Shown piece after piece: positions 26,080 through 35,202 of a DNA stretch of 64,000 nucleotides. The position numbers were made by a program, and so were the translations under genes. The notes below the pieces were generated by a model. It had not been told where the DNA came from, made no database searches, and saw only the letters and a program-made list of their open reading frames with translations. Position 1 is the stretch's first letter. Each line of letters begins with the position of its first letter. The DNA lies in NCBI RefSeq assembly GCF_004795745.1, contig NZ_SDGV01000022.1:1-64000 (forward strand), in the 5' to 3' direction. This stretch comes from Vagococcus silagei. GTDB lineage: Bacteria; Bacillota; Bacilli; Lactobacillales; Vagococcaceae.

Positions 26080-27369
26080 ATGCAAAAACCATTAGCTTAT
26101 AAAATGCGACCAACTACAATTGATGAAGTTGTCGGACAATCACACTTGGTCGGGCCCGGAAAAATCATTCGTCGAATGGTGGATGCAACAAGATTGTCAT
26201 CAATGATTTTGTATGGTCCTCCAGGGACTGGAAAAACAAGTATTGCCAGTGCAATTGCTGGTTCAACACACTATGCATTCCGCATTTTAAATGCAGCAAC
26301 TGATACAAAAAAAGACTTACAAGTTGTCGTTGAAGAAGCTAAAATGAGTGGTTCAGTCATTTTATTACTCGATGAAATTCACCGTTTAGATAAACCTAAA
26401 CAAGATTTTCTTCTGCCTCACCTTGAAAATGGTCGTATTGTTCTTATTGGAGCAACTACTGAAAACCCGTATATTACCATTAATCCAGCGATTCGAAGCC
26501 GTACACAAATTTTTGAGATTTTCCCTTTACAGCCTGAAGATATTGAAAAAGCGGTCTCAGCTGCCCTAGAAGATAAAGAAAAAGGATTGGGTAACTATCA
26601 CATTAATATCCAACCAGAAGCCCTGACACACCTTACACGTGCGACACACGGTGATTTAAGAAGTGCTTTAAATGGACTTGAACTTGCTGTAATGTCGACA
26701 ACTCCTGATGAAGAAGGCATTATTCAACTCACATTACCAATTTTAGAAGAATGCATTCAAAAAAGAGCTCTCTCGCATGACAAAGATGGTGACGCCCATT
26801 ATGATGTCATCTCTGCATTCCAAAAATCCATTCGCGGGAGTGATGTTGACGCAGCTTTACACTATCTAGGTCGTTTAGTTTTAGCAGGAGAACTGCCTAC
26901 TATTTGTCGGAGATTACTTGTCATTGCCTATGAAGATATTGGCTTAGCCAATCCGGGCGCTTGTCAACGAACGGTAAGTGCTGTTCAGGCAGCAGAAAAA
27001 TTAGGTTTCCCTGAAGCTAGAATCCCTTTAGCAGAGGCTGTTATCGATCTCGCACTTTCGCCTAAATCAAATTCCAGTCTGCTTGCAATTGATCGCGCGA
27101 TTGCTGATATTAATCATGGTTTTTTCGGTGGCGTACCCAATCATTTAAAAGACAGTCACTATGCCGGAGCTGAAAAACTAGATCGTGGTGTAGGATACCT
27201 CTATCCCCATGATTATCCAGGTAATTGGGTTCAGCAAGATTATCTACCTGAAAAATTACGCCAAAAAGAATATTATTCACCGATAACTAATGGCAAGTAT
27301 GAACGTGGTCTAGATGAGCAATTAAGCAAAATAAAAAAAGCAAAAACTTTATCTAAAAAACCGAAGTAG
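26080..27369 (+). CDS. rarA: Replication-associated recombination AAA ATPase
   Basis: This 429-residue MgsA/RarA-type clamp-loader-like ATPase acts at stalled forks. It starts MQKPLAYKMRPTTIDEVVGQSHLVG, chosen for AGGAGG 9 nt before ATG 26080. Walker A is GPPGTGKTS, Walker B LLLDEIHRL, sensor 1 GATTENP, and the tetramerisation domain contains HLGRLVLAGELPTICRRLLVIAYEDIGLANP. The 6S RNA gene follows, as it does near rarA in other Firmicutes. Confidence 0.95.
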   Translation: MQKPLAYKMRPTTIDEVVGQSHLVGPGKIIRRMVDATRLSSMILYGPPGTGKTSIASAIAGSTHYAFRILNAATDTKKDLQVVVEEAKMSGSVILLLDEIHRLDKPKQDFLLPHLENGRIVLIGATTENPYITINPAIRSRTQIFEIFPLQPEDIEKAVSAALEDKEKGLGNYHINIQPEALTHLTRATHGDLRSALNGLELAVMSTTPDEEGIIQLTLPILEECIQKRALSHDKDGDAHYDVISAFQKSIRGSDVDAALHYLGRLVLAGELPTICRRLLVIAYEDIGLANPGACQRTVSAVQAAEKLGFPEARIPLAEAVIDLALSPKSNSSLLAIDRAIADINHGFFGGVPNHLKDSHYAGAEKLDRGVGYLYPHDYPGNWVQQDYLPEKLRQKEYYSPITNGKYERGLDEQLSKIKKAKTLSKKPK

Positions 27370-27383
27370 GCAATCAATTAAAA

Positions 27384-27412
27384 TTGCTCATTCTTTTTTC
27401 TTATGTTACTAT
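27384..27412 (+). promoter_or_regulatory. 6S RNA promoter
   Basis: -35 TTGCTC (27384-27389), 17-bp spacer, -10 TACTAT (27407-27412); the predicted start at about 27419 matches the first base of the RNA closing stem. Confidence 0.6.
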
Positions 27413-27418
27413 TAATCT

Positions 27419-27639
27419 ATAGATATCTGTGATGTACGCGGAGCACACATAAGTGTTGACCGAACAAATCGTTTTACATTGGGAGTCAACGAATCGCAAT
27501 AAAAAACAGGCCTTATCACTTGGTAGTTTGGCGTTGTGAAAGAGATTCCCACCTGCATATTCAGCGGGTTCAACCATCTGGTGCTCAAACCGGCATTAAC
27601 GGATGTCTCTATTTTTGAAGCGAAATGCTTCTTTTTTTT
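27419..27639 (+). ncRNA. ssrS: 6S RNA with its terminator
   Basis: The gene is a non-coding gap between rarA and a stress-protein gene. The closing stem AGATATCTGT (27421-27430) pairs over 10 bp (with G-U) to ACGGATGTCT (27599-27608). An inner pair GAGCAC/GTGCTC and a large central region give the long open-hairpin shape of 6S RNA. A GAAGC/GCTTC hairpin with eight T (27617-27639) ends it. Together with position by rarA this fits 6S RNA, which binds the main sigma-factor RNA polymerase in stationary phase. A 92-codon minus-strand frame over it is not a gene. Covariance-model confirmation is lacking. Confidence 0.75.
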
Positions 27640-27746
27640 GCTCAAAATCAGACGTGTTTTAGAAATTGTGTTATTATTAGATAAAGACAAACTTTGTCTT
27701 TTATCTTAAAGATACGGCAAAGTAATTTCAGAAAGGGTGTTTGATT

Positions 27747-28220
27747 ATGTTTGAAGAATACAAAAATATACTTGTCGCTGTTGATGGTTCGAAAGAATCT
27801 GAATTAGCCTTTAAAAAAGCGGTTCAAGTTACAAAGCGTAATAATGCAAAACTTTTTGTAGCACATATTATTGATGTACGTGCTTTTGAATCCATCTCTT
27901 CTTTTGATGAAACCATGGCCGAAGAAGCTGAAAAAGCAGCAAAAGAAACGTTAGACTCTTATTTAGAATATGCTGAAAATAACGGCGTCACAAATGCAGA
28001 ATATCTAATCGAGTACGGCGCTCCTAAAACTGTCATTGCCAAAGAATTACAACGTAGTAAAAATATTGACCTTATCCTATTAGGTGCGACTGGTCTTAAT
28101 GCAATGGAACGTATCTTAATTGGCTCTGTTTCAAGTTATGTTGCGCGTCACGCACATTGTGATGTTCTAATTGTCAGAACTGATTTAGAAAACAAACGCT
28201 TTGAAAAAAAGAAAAAATAA
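27747..28220 (+). CDS. Universal stress protein, UspA family
   Basis: This 157-residue single-domain Usp starts at ATG 27747 (aaagggtg upstream) rather than TTG 27741. It has NILVAVDGSKESELAFKKA at the N-terminus and the ATP-binding motif G-x2-G-x9-G-S in GATGLNAMERILIGSVSSYV near 115-135, so it belongs to the nucleotide-binding class. The C-terminus is Lys-rich. An inverted repeat around 27677-27703 lies in its leader. Its terminator is shared with ackA. Confidence 0.93.
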   Translation: MFEEYKNILVAVDGSKESELAFKKAVQVTKRNNAKLFVAHIIDVRAFESISSFDETMAEEAEKAAKETLDSYLEYAENNGVTNAEYLIEYGAPKTVIAKELQRSKNIDLILLGATGLNAMERILIGSVSSYVARHAHCDVLIVRTDLENKRFEKKKK

Positions 28221-28236
28221 ATATTAAATAAATCAA

Positions 28237-28288
28237 AAAAAGAGCGTCAAGAATTGGGTTACTTTGAACCAATCTTGACACTCTTTTT
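28237..28288. terminator. Bidirectional terminator between usp and ackA
   Basis: Near-perfect 22-24 bp stem (left arm 28237-28260, right arm 28267-28288) flanked by A- and T-runs. Confidence 0.9.
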
Positions 28289-28297
28289 ATTTTTCAG

Positions 28298-29488
28298 TTA
28301 TTTTTTTAATGCTTCAACGTCACGAGCAATCATTAATTCTTCATCTGTTGGAATTAAGAAGACTTTAACTTTAGCATTTTCAGTTGAAAGAACGGTTTCT
28401 TCACCGCGAACATTGTTTTTACTTTCATCAATGTCACAACCTAACCAAGTTAAACCATTAATAACATTACGACGCATATCAGCATCATTTTCACCGATTC
28501 CGGCTGTAAAGACAATTGCATCAACACCGTTCATGGTTGCAATGTAGCTACCGATATATTTACGTACACGGTCTTCAAAGATTTCAATTGCTAAACCAGC
28601 ATCTGGATTTTCTTCTGAAGCTTCTAATAAGTCACGCATGTCACTAGATACGCCTGAAATACCTAGTAAACCTGATTCTTTATTTAAAATATTGATCATA
28701 TCTTTAATATCAGTTAAACCTAATTTATCCATTAAGTAAGGTAAGATTGATGGATCAATGTCACCTGAGCGAGTCCCCATTGTAAGACCTGCTAATGGTG
28801 TGAATCCCATTGAAGTATCGATTGATTTACCGCCATCAACAGCTGTAATTGATGCACCATTACCTAAATGGCAAGTAATAATTTTTGTTTCTTCAATTGG
28901 TTTACCTAATAACTCAGCGGCACGTTCTGAAACGTAACGATGGCTTGTACCATGAGCACCATATTTACGTGCTGCAAAATCATTATAATATTGTTTTGGT
29001 AAGCTGTATAAATAATTAACAGCTGGCATAGAAGTATGGAAAGACGTATCAAAAACACCTACATTTAGTGTTTCTGGTAATAATTTTTGGAATACACGAA
29101 TAACGGTTGCTTCTGCAGGATTATGTAATGGTGCGAATTCTGCTAAGTCGTCGACTAATTTTAACGCAGCATCATCAATGATTGTTGATACTTTAAAATG
29201 TTCGCCACCAGCAACAATACGATGTCCAGCACCTGTAATTTCTTCTAATTTATCAATAATGTTTAATTTAATTAATTGCTCTAATAACATGTGGATAGCT
29301 ACTTCATGATTCTCAATATCTTGAACTAACTCAAATTTTTGACCGTCCCCATATTTAATTGTAAAAATCGAATCATTTAAACCAATTCTTTCTACAATCC
29401 CTTTTGCAATTACAACTTCTTCAGGCATTGAATAAAGTTGCCATTTTAAACTAGAACTTCCCGCATTTACTGCAATTGTCTTTGCCAT
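28298..29488 (-). CDS. ackA: Acetate kinase
   Basis: This 396-residue enzyme makes ATP and acetate from acetyl phosphate, the last step of acetate overflow. Signatures are [16 protein letters not shown] at the start, [62 protein letters not shown] and the late FTAGIGEN. Good ribosome binding site (aaggag). It is 23 bp after the YtxK-like gene, so read-through from the comG operon is possible. The comG-ytxK-ackA order is shared with lactococci and enterococci. Confidence 0.97.
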   Translation of the reverse strand: MAKTIAVNAGSSSLKWQLYSMPEEVVIAKGIVERIGLNDSIFTIKYGDGQKFELVQDIENHEVAIHMLLEQLIKLNIIDKLEEITGAGHRIVAGGEHFKVSTIIDDAALKLVDDLAEFAPLHNPAEATVIRVFQKLLPETLNVGVFDTSFHTSMPAVNYLYSLPKQYYNDFAARKYGAHGTSHRYVSERAAELLGKPIEETKIITCHLGNGASITAVDGGKSIDTSMGFTPLAGLTMGTRSGDIDPSILPYLMDKLGLTDIKDMINILNKESGLLGISGVSSDMRDLLEASEENPDAGLAIEIFEDRVRKYIGSYIATMNGVDAIVFTAGIGENDADMRRNVINGLTWLGCDIDESKNNVRGEETVLSTENAKVKVFLIPTDEELMIARDVEALKK

Positions 29489-29511
29489 TTTTAAGACTCC
29501 TTCTTTACTAT

Positions 29512-30483
29512 TTATTTAATATTGGCTTCTCGCCAAGATTTAAACTCTTTGATAAAATTTAACACAATGTCATTGTCCTTCATTGATACTAGGTCGGCAA
29601 CGAAAATTTCTTTTGCTTGCTCGGCAGCAGCACCATGATTTTGGAAAATAACAATCGATTTACTTAAACTTTTTTGACTGAATAACGCATCAGGTAATTT
29701 AACAATTGCTTGTAAATACACATCTGACATTAACCATGTTTTTATCTGACCTGCTTGTTCGGTCTCTAAAAAGTTGGTTGGCATTAAAAAGACGCCATAA
29801 CCTGAGTCACGTACATATTTCATACTTTGCTCTAATAACAAATGATGCGCATATGTATGACCTTCTGCAACACTAACTTTAAACTCTTTTACGCGTTCAT
29901 CATGCGGATAATACCCGATTGGTAAATCCCCAATTGCCACGTCAACCGGATCCATCAACAAAGGTTGTAAACTATCCTGATGGAATAATTGGACATCTAA
30001 ATCTAACCATTCCTGATTCACAGCACTAATACTAAGAAGTGTCTCATCCACATCAACGCCGTAACCTTTTAAACCGTCCTCTGGTGTTTCAAGGTTGGCT
30101 AAGACTGTTGCCAACAAGTTTCCTGTTCCAACCATTAAATCAGCAATGCGAATATCTTTTTGATTATGCATCAAAGATTCAATCATGTAAACAAACAAAT
30201 AACCTAAACTATCTGGTGTCAATTGATGATTGGCTTGAACGGGTTCTTTTCTGATCCCTTGTAAAAGCAGCAATTGTTCCACCTTACGTTTTTCTTCGCT
30301 CGACAACGACAATTGTGACAGTTCTTGATAACGTTCATTCAGATAAGCAACTGTTTCTTGATTAGGCACACCCTCAATTACACGAGCTTGTTGGCCATCT
30401 AAGAAGTTTTCTAAGTTTTCAATATAGGCATCATAGAAAGATGTGCCTAGTTCTTCTTGTAATTTTACGACAGCTTCACTCAT
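29512..30483 (-). CDS. YtxK-like class I SAM-dependent methyltransferase
   Basis: The protein is 323 residues from ATG 30483 (gaggatt upstream). A TTG at 30519 would add 12 residues. It resembles N6-adenine DNA methylases in fold order: motif [16 protein letters not shown] (about 115-130), [13 protein letters not shown], and [10 protein letters not shown] in the place of the NPPY catalytic motif. The altered motif (DLPIGYYP) is typical of YtxK proteins, whose substrate is unknown. It lies between comGG and ackA. Confidence 0.85.
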   Translation of the reverse strand: MSEAVVKLQEELGTSFYDAYIENLENFLDGQQARVIEGVPNQETVAYLNERYQELSQLSLSSEEKRKVEQLLLLQGIRKEPVQANHQLTPDSLGYLFVYMIESLMHNQKDIRIADLMVGTGNLLATVLANLETPEDGLKGYGVDVDETLLSISAVNQEWLDLDVQLFHQDSLQPLLMDPVDVAIGDLPIGYYPHDERVKEFKVSVAEGHTYAHHLLLEQSMKYVRDSGYGVFLMPTNFLETEQAGQIKTWLMSDVYLQAIVKLPDALFSQKSLSKSIVIFQNHGAAAEQAKEIFVADLVSMKDNDIVLNFIKEFKSWREANIK

Positions 30484-30610
30484 CAGTTGAAATCCTCGTT
30501 CAATATCTCGTTGTGACAATTAAAAACACCTCTTCCTTCATGATTAGAAAAATCCATGTACTGTTTATTTTAGCGAAGAAATTTAAATAATTCAAGGTAC
30601 ATTATTGATA

Positions 30611-30649
30611 AAAAAGAGAAGTAAACAATAAAGTTTACTCCTTTTCTTC
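30611..30649 (-). terminator. Hairpin at the end of the comG operon
   Basis: GTAAAC/GTTTAC with AAGAGAA/TTTTCTT extensions, overlapping the comGG stop; the minus-strand downstream side is T-rich. It may reduce read-through into the methyltransferase gene. Confidence 0.5.
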
Positions 30650-30985
30650 GATAAATTGATTATTATACAGTTGAAAACCATTTTTTAGTGTTGTTTTAAG
30701 CTCCAGTTTGGTCCTAGTTCTATTCATACGCACGTTTCCATGATTATAATAGAGCGTTACTTTTTTACTTTCAGGGTTCTGAGAGACTTCTTGATACGCC
30801 AACTCCTGCACTGTCTGTGCAATATAGTAGTCTTTGGTCTGCAGATAAAACTCTAAAGTCATCTTTAAGCTATCACAAACATAAATTGTCAGAATCGTTG
30901 TTAAACTTAACAATCCTAGGACCGAGAATAGAATACCGCCTTCATTCTTTTTGGGGAAATAACAAGAAAACATGTTTTTCTTCAT
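30635..30985 (-). CDS. comGG: Competence protein ComGG-like
   Basis: This 116-residue protein has one hydrophobic segment (about 20-40), GGILFSVLGLLSLTTILTIY, then a hydrophilic tail; it lacks the strict prepilin cleavage site. Assignment rests on position as the last gene of the comG operon, overlapping comGF by 44 bp. ComGG is a minor pseudopilin needed for DNA uptake. ATG 30985 is preferred to TTG 30988. Confidence 0.75.
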   Translation of the reverse strand: MKKNMFSCYFPKKNEGGILFSVLGLLSLTTILTIYVCDSLKMTLEFYLQTKDYYIAQTVQELAYQEVSQNPESKKVTLYYNHGNVRMNRTRTKLELKTTLKNGFQLYNNQFIEEKE

Positions 30986-31382
30986 CAATCATAATCACCT
31001 CGACTTCAATTGCTTCATCAAATTCATAAAATTTTACCGATTTAACGCTTAACATTAAAGGATGATGACCTGGTTTTTTTCGAATCATTTGTTGATAATG
31101 TTCAATAGTTATACGATCAATTTCATCAGAGCGTCTCCGATCTTCAAATACTAATTTTGACTCTTCACAACGAATCAGCACTAACTCTTTAATTATATTC
31201 TCAAGTTGAATCTTCCCCACCTGAAACTCAAGTTCAGTCTGATGAGTATATTTTTCTTTCACTTGAATTAGCACTTTTAAGGCCGGTTGAAATAATAAGA
31301 GACAACTCATTAAAACGGCAAGTGACACCAAACATTCAATTAAAGAAAAACCAGCTTTATTAAAACTATTCTTGATAGACAT
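30942..31382 (-). CDS. comGF: Competence minor pseudopilin ComGF
   Basis: This 146-residue protein has a prepilin N-terminus KAGFSLIECLVSLAVLMSCLLLF (Phe at +1, Glu at +5). The middle is consistent with ComGF (FQVGKIQLENII, DRRRSDEIDRITIEHYQQMIRK). It overlaps comGE by 17 bp. Processing by ComC is expected. It is part of the DNA-uptake pseudopilus. Confidence 0.85.
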   Translation of the reverse strand: MSIKNSFNKAGFSLIECLVSLAVLMSCLLLFQPALKVLIQVKEKYTHQTELEFQVGKIQLENIIKELVLIRCEESKLVFEDRRRSDEIDRITIEHYQQMIRKKPGHHPLMLSVKSVKFYEFDEAIEVEVIMIDEEKHVFLLFPQKE

Positions 31383-31686
31383 GTAATATTTTCCCTTGAT
31401 ATTTTAATTGAATCTGGTTTGTATTTTTCTTTAAAATAGTTACGCCATTTTCTGCTAAATATTCTTGATAATGCTGACTTTGATAAACTTCCTCCGTTTT
31501 TAAATGACTCAACTCATAGCAGATCATCGCTGCCTCGACATCTTTTTTTGCTTGCTCAATTAGACAGATTTGCGAAATTAATAATTTAAGAATTAATAAT
31601 ATTGTCGTACAGAGAATACTAAGTGCGAATAGGCTTTCACTTAATAAATACCCCCTACAATTAAAGTTTGGTTTCTTTTTTAACAA
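31366..31686 (-). CDS. comGE: Competence minor pseudopilin ComGE-like
   Basis: The protein is 106 residues from a TTG at 31686, which follows GGGGAG by 8 nt; a longer frame reaches 31743 but has a poor start. The N-terminal NCRGYLLSESLFALSILCTTILLILK is a degenerate prepilin segment with Glu at +5. It overlaps comGD by 26 bp. It is named by position and pilin-like N-terminus. Confidence 0.7.
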   Translation of the reverse strand: MLKKKPNFNCRGYLLSESLFALSILCTTILLILKLLISQICLIEQAKKDVEAAMICYELSHLKTEEVYQSQHYQEYLAENGVTILKKNTNQIQLKYQGKILHVYQE

Positions 31687-32107
31687 GTTTGGCACTCCCC
31701 ATCTGACAAATATATTCAATTTTTTTATTATGATGATGATCAATAAATTTAAAACGACCTAAACTTTCACGATTTACCCCTGTCTCACCTTTCAAACTCA
31801 CACGTGTACTACTTATGAGTTCGACTTCTTTCGGCAATTTAAATAGCTCAACTCGTACCTCTCCGTGATAATAATAAGAAAACGAAATGGTTTGTTGCGA
31901 TACATCAGGTACTATATCGGATTGCCTTCTTTCAACAACAGCACTTTGCTGAATATGTTGATAGTATTGTGAGAACTCGGCAAAAGTACATTCAACCAAC
32001 CATTTTTCTTTCAAATCACGAAAGGATAACATGGGTAGTAGAATAAAAAACATTGTGATGCTCAAAGTAATCAATGTTTCAATCAGCGTAAACCCCTGTT
32101 TATTCAT
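31661..32107 (-). CDS. comGD: Competence minor pseudopilin ComGD
   Basis: The protein is 148 residues from ATG 32107 (MNKQGFTLIETLITLSITMFF), a clear prepilin peptidase site after Gly with Glu at +5. The body has ECTFAEFSQYYQHIQQSAVVERRQSD, typical of ComGD. It overlaps comGC by 8 bp. Confidence 0.88.
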   Translation of the reverse strand: MNKQGFTLIETLITLSITMFFILLPMLSFRDLKEKWLVECTFAEFSQYYQHIQQSAVVERRQSDIVPDVSQQTISFSYYYHGEVRVELFKLPKEVELISSTRVSLKGETGVNRESLGRFKFIDHHHNKKIEYICQMGSAKLVKKETKL

Positions 32108-32393
32108 TCTTAGTAAATTTTTGATATTGTTTATATTGCTTATCTGTGATGTATTTTTCATCTTTTAATGTTTTAACAGAAGGCTGTACATCCAAATCTT
32201 CATGTTCAAGCATATAAAGTTCAAGTTGTGTCTCTACCACTTTGACGATACCTTCTTTTTCCTGTTCCAAAGCACTCTCACGATGTTTTGATATATTAGG
32301 TACAAACAGAACCAACAAAATTGAAATAATAAATAAAACGACTAACATTTCGATTAATGTAAAACCTTTTTTATCTTTAATAACTTTTAACAT
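32100..32393 (-). CDS. comGC: Major competence pseudopilin ComGC
   Basis: This 97-residue protein has the classic N-terminus KKGFTLIEMLVVLFIISILLVLFVPNI and the conserved EKEGIVKVVETQLELYMLEH. The ComGC polymer forms the type IV-like pilus that captures DNA. Ribosome binding site ggaaggaatg precedes ATG, with the comGB stop directly before it. Confidence 0.95.
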   Translation of the reverse strand: MLKVIKDKKGFTLIEMLVVLFIISILLVLFVPNISKHRESALEQEKEGIVKVVETQLELYMLEHEDLDVQPSVKTLKDEKYITDKQYKQYQKFTKNE

Positions 32394-33458
32394 TTAGATC
32401 ATTCCTTCCATTCCTTGATAGACGGGTAATAATAATGAAGCATACAAATAAATAATCAAACAGGCAATCAACATAAAAACAAACGGCTGCAAACATTCGA
32501 TTAAACGCTCCATCTTCAAAGTTAACTGACGCCATTCTTCCATACCATAAATAACTAATTCCTCACCTAATGCCCCACTGACTTCCCCTTTTTGAATAAT
32601 TAACAGTAACGGCGCATTTAAAAATTGCCAATCTTGAACAATTCGACTCATTGCAAACCCTCTTTCAATTTTCCTTTTTGTGACTCCTGACATCTCTTGC
32701 ATCAACGGCGTATAACCCGAACGACTCATAACAAAAATAACGTCACGTATTTCCATACCTTGAGCCAACAAATGGCCCCATTCCACTCCAAATAGTGAGG
32801 TATAGTAGTGCTTCAAATAGCTACCTAAAATGGGCGTTCTTGTAAGGATTAATGCGCGATCAATTGCTGATTTTCTTTTGATGTGACACCAAAAGAAAAA
32901 TAAAAAAACGACAAGAGTCACTAAAAATCCTAAAGCCAGCCATGGCATTAGCTTTAACAACCACATTTCTTTTGATTGAGGTTGGTCCATTGATAATTCT
33001 TCTATTTTTGGTGTTAAAAATACTTTCATACCAATCAGTAACATGCCAATAAATAAAACAAGAAACAGCGGATAAATCAGCATTTTACGTAATTTCTCCT
33101 TATTTTTTTCACGCTGCTTCATTTGTTTTGTCATTAACAGCAATGTTTGCGCAAAGTCACCATGAATCTCTGCAAACTGAATTTGCGCTAACTGGATATC
33201 ACTCAAGCCTAACATTTTTAAACAACGATTCAGTGGTTCACCATTTTCCATTGACAAAACAATTTTTTGTAGCAGTTGCTTATGTTGTGTTTCCACTAAA
33301 CATAAAAAGGCCATACTTTGTTGAAAGCTAAAGCCATGTTCTAGCAATTGCGATAGCAACAACAAAACTTGATAACGTTCTTTCGCATTAAGTGTTTGTT
33401 TGCGAAAAGTTTTGATAGGTTGATTGAGAAATAATTTTAGTCTGGTAGGCTGTTTCAA
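32394..33458 (-). CDS. comGB: Competence pilus membrane platform protein ComGB
   Basis: This 354-residue GspF/PilC-type platform protein has two repeats (ILLSMENGEPLNRCLKMLGLSD and RGFAMSRIVQDWQFLNAPLLLIIQKGEVSGALGEEL) and three hydrophobic stretches (about 125-145, 165-190, 325-350). The start is a TTG at 33458 without a convincing ribosome binding site, overlapping comGA by 71 bp. Translational coupling is possible and the true start may differ. Confidence 0.9.
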   Translation of the reverse strand: MKQPTRLKLFLNQPIKTFRKQTLNAKERYQVLLLLSQLLEHGFSFQQSMAFLCLVETQHKQLLQKIVLSMENGEPLNRCLKMLGLSDIQLAQIQFAEIHGDFAQTLLLMTKQMKQREKNKEKLRKMLIYPLFLVLFIGMLLIGMKVFLTPKIEELSMDQPQSKEMWLLKLMPWLALGFLVTLVVFLFFFWCHIKRKSAIDRALILTRTPILGSYLKHYYTSLFGVEWGHLLAQGMEIRDVIFVMSRSGYTPLMQEMSGVTKRKIERGFAMSRIVQDWQFLNAPLLLIIQKGEVSGALGEELVIYGMEEWRQLTLKMERLIECLQPFVFMLIACLIIYLYASLLLPVYQGMEGMI

Positions 33459-34362
33459 GACTTTTTTGCCATGTACTCACCTCTCTTTTTTGCAATGTTA
33501 AATCATATAAAACGCCGTAGTCATTTGCAGCTGTTGTCAAAGGAAGAATCTCTTGATAAATTAAGCCTGACACAGACTGAGAAAATTCATCTCTCGTAAT
33601 CCCTAAGTCGAATAATCGTTCTTCAATCTGGTTTTTACTCCGAGCATGAATCGTCGAAAAAACCAAATGTCCTGTTAAAGCTGCTCTCATCACAATCTGA
33701 GCTGTTTCTTGATCACGAATTTCGCCGACTATCAAAACATCGGGACGATGACGTAAACATACCTTACTTAACGATTCATAAGTTAAACCTATTTTTTCAT
33801 TCACTTGAAATTGTAAAAACTGTGCATCTTCAATTTCCACCGGATCTTCAATAGTGATAATTTGCCGACGTTTCTTATCCAATAAATACTTTGCCAAGCA
33901 ATACATCGTGGTTGTTTTCCCTGCAACCGTCGGCCCTGAAAACAAATACAGCCCTTTATCTTGAATTGTTCCCTTTAACAAATCCCACTGCTCAGGTAAA
34001 CAAAATGTTAGCCCCGTATTACCTTTAGTTTGATATAAAAAACGTAAAACCAAAGTCTCTCGGTTACGATAATCAGCAACTGTTGATAACCTAAATCTTG
34101 TTTGCCATTCTTTTCGTTTGATAGTCGCACTACCAACTTGAACTTTACGTCGTTCAGAAACGTCCATGCCACCTAAATATTTAAAGAATAAAATTAATTT
34201 TTCTGCTTCTTCAATGCTAATTTTTCGCTCCGAAATAATCTGGTCATGATAACGAAATGATAGTTCATACTGATTACAGTCAATTGGAAAAATGTATAAA
34301 TCACTTGCTGATATTTTCACCCCCTTCTTTAATAAGTGATACGCTGTTCCTTTTATTTTCAT
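33388..34362 (-). CDS. comGA: Competence pilus assembly ATPase ComGA
   Basis: This 324-residue traffic ATPase powers pseudopilus assembly. Walker A is SGPTVAGKTTTMY (note Val-Ala in place of the more common Gly-Ser), Asp box ITIEDPVEI, Walker B LIVGEIRDQETA, and the His box LTGHLVFSTIHA. A perfect ribosome binding site (aaaggaggttgcg) precedes ATG. As the first gene of a seven-gene operon it sets competence capacity; no competence sigma box is clear at a normal distance. Confidence 0.95.
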   Translation of the reverse strand: MKIKGTAYHLLKKGVKISASDLYIFPIDCNQYELSFRYHDQIISERKISIEEAEKLILFFKYLGGMDVSERRKVQVGSATIKRKEWQTRFRLSTVADYRNRETLVLRFLYQTKGNTGLTFCLPEQWDLLKGTIQDKGLYLFSGPTVAGKTTTMYCLAKYLLDKKRRQIITIEDPVEIEDAQFLQFQVNEKIGLTYESLSKVCLRHRPDVLIVGEIRDQETAQIVMRAALTGHLVFSTIHARSKNQIEERLFDLGITRDEFSQSVSGLIYQEILPLTTAANDYGVLYDLTLQKREVSTWQKSLETAYQTKIISQSTYQNFSQTNT

Positions 34363-34710
34363 CGCAACCTCCTTTCATGCTTAAGGTAAGTTAAATACAG
34401 TCATTTATTTTTAAAACACATTAGTAAGCGCTTTATTGTTTAAGCAGTGCTATAATTAGGTTGAATCGAAAGGATATGCTTGGAGATTCTTTCTGAAAAA
34501 ACACAAAAAAACCTTTACGAATTAATAAACTACCCAAATAAACCAAAAAAAGACTTTTTTAAAAAATAGTCTTGCAGTTATTCGTTCGAGTGTTATTATT
34601 GTTAGAGTGCATGTTGGGATGTTCCATTTAACATCACTTACAAATGAAACGTTGTTCTAGTATTATGCTTATCGTTCGTAAGCTCATCAAAAAAGAAAGA
34701 AGGGGTATTA
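34363..34710. other. Intergenic control region between comGA and a small ORF
   Basis: These 348 bases hold a cre-like TAAGCGCTTTATT (about 34427-34439), an extended -10 (TGCTATAAT near 34450) reading right without a recognisable gene behind it, a small AAGACT/AGTCTT hairpin around 34550-34573, and a promoter for the small ORF: -35 TTGCAG (34572-34577), 16-bp spacer, -10 TATTAT (34594-34599). A short RNA may be made from the extended -10; this is a guess. Confidence 0.4.
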
Positions 34711-34818
34711 ATGAAAACACTACTTATTACTGTGATTGCAGTGTCTGGATTTATTGTCGCTTTAGGTTATCTTTTAAAACTTTATACGGCAAATAAAAAC
34801 AAAAAAAATGATAAATAA
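34711..34818 (+). CDS. 35-residue single-span membrane peptide
   Basis: ATG 34711 follows AAGGGG and reads a Met-Lys start, one hydrophobic helix (LLITVIAVSGFIVALGYLL, about 4-22) and a Lys/Asn-rich tail ending NKKNDK. Its own promoter (34572-34599) and terminator (34825-34878) frame it, which argues that it is a real gene. No family is recognised. It is divergent from the comG operon; toxin-like or regulatory small membrane proteins look like this, but nothing shows the role. Confidence 0.6.
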   Translation: MKTLLITVIAVSGFIVALGYLLKLYTANKNKKNDK

Positions 34819-34824
34819 CCACAA

Positions 34825-34878
34825 AAAAACAGATTGAGTTTTACTTCCTCTTTTATAGAGGGTACTCAATCTGTTTTT
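34825..34878. terminator. Terminator after the small membrane peptide
   Basis: AAAAACAGATTGAGT / ACTCAATCTGTTTTT, 15-bp perfect stem with T-run. Also usable by the minus-strand gene that ends at 34897. Confidence 0.9.
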
Positions 34879-34896
34879 CATATCTATAAATATTGC

Positions 34897-35202
34897 TTAA
34901 ATTCTAGTCCAGGTGATTACTTTGATAACGAAAAAGACTATTGGTACACCAAAAATAAGCAGAACAAATAAAATTGCTTCTGAACTTTTCTTTTTCCCAA
35001 CAAGCCAAATATTTTTTTTCTTACTTTGAATAGCATAACTATTGCGATATTCTTCTGGAATTAATGCCAGGAACAACGACATCATAAACAATAGTAACAG
35101 GCGAATATACCAAACTGGATGTGAAAACATTGTTTGCCACCAAAGTAGTGTGTAAGTAAACCAGAATGCCGCATCTAAAAATCTAACACTCATGAGTCTC
35201 AT
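34897..35202 (-). CDS. Small membrane protein, unknown
   Basis: The protein is about 101 residues from ATG 35202 (AGGGTG 6 nt upstream); the frame is open to 35274 and the start is uncertain. Three hydrophobic stretches (AAFWFTYTLLWW, WYIRLLLLFMMSLFLALI, ILFVLLIFGVPIVFFVIKVI) flank a basic loop (SKKKNIWLVGKKKSS). No family recognised. It lies alone between two terminators. Confidence 0.6.
   Translation of the reverse strand: MRLMSVRFLDAAFWFTYTLLWWQTMFSHPVWYIRLLLLFMMSLFLALIPEEYRNSYAIQSKKKNIWLVGKKKSSEAILFVLLIFGVPIVFFVIKVITWTRI

Noticed and set aside
27412-27690. 92-codon minus-strand open frame downstream of rarA
   Set aside because: It lies exactly over the predicted 6S RNA, starts in AT-rich sequence without a ribosome binding site and has no recognisable protein features.
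34516-34585. Competence sigma (ComX-type) box for comG
   Set aside because: TACGAATT at 34516 points the wrong way and the minus-strand ACGAATAA at 34578 is over 200 bp from comGA, so neither is at a credible distance.
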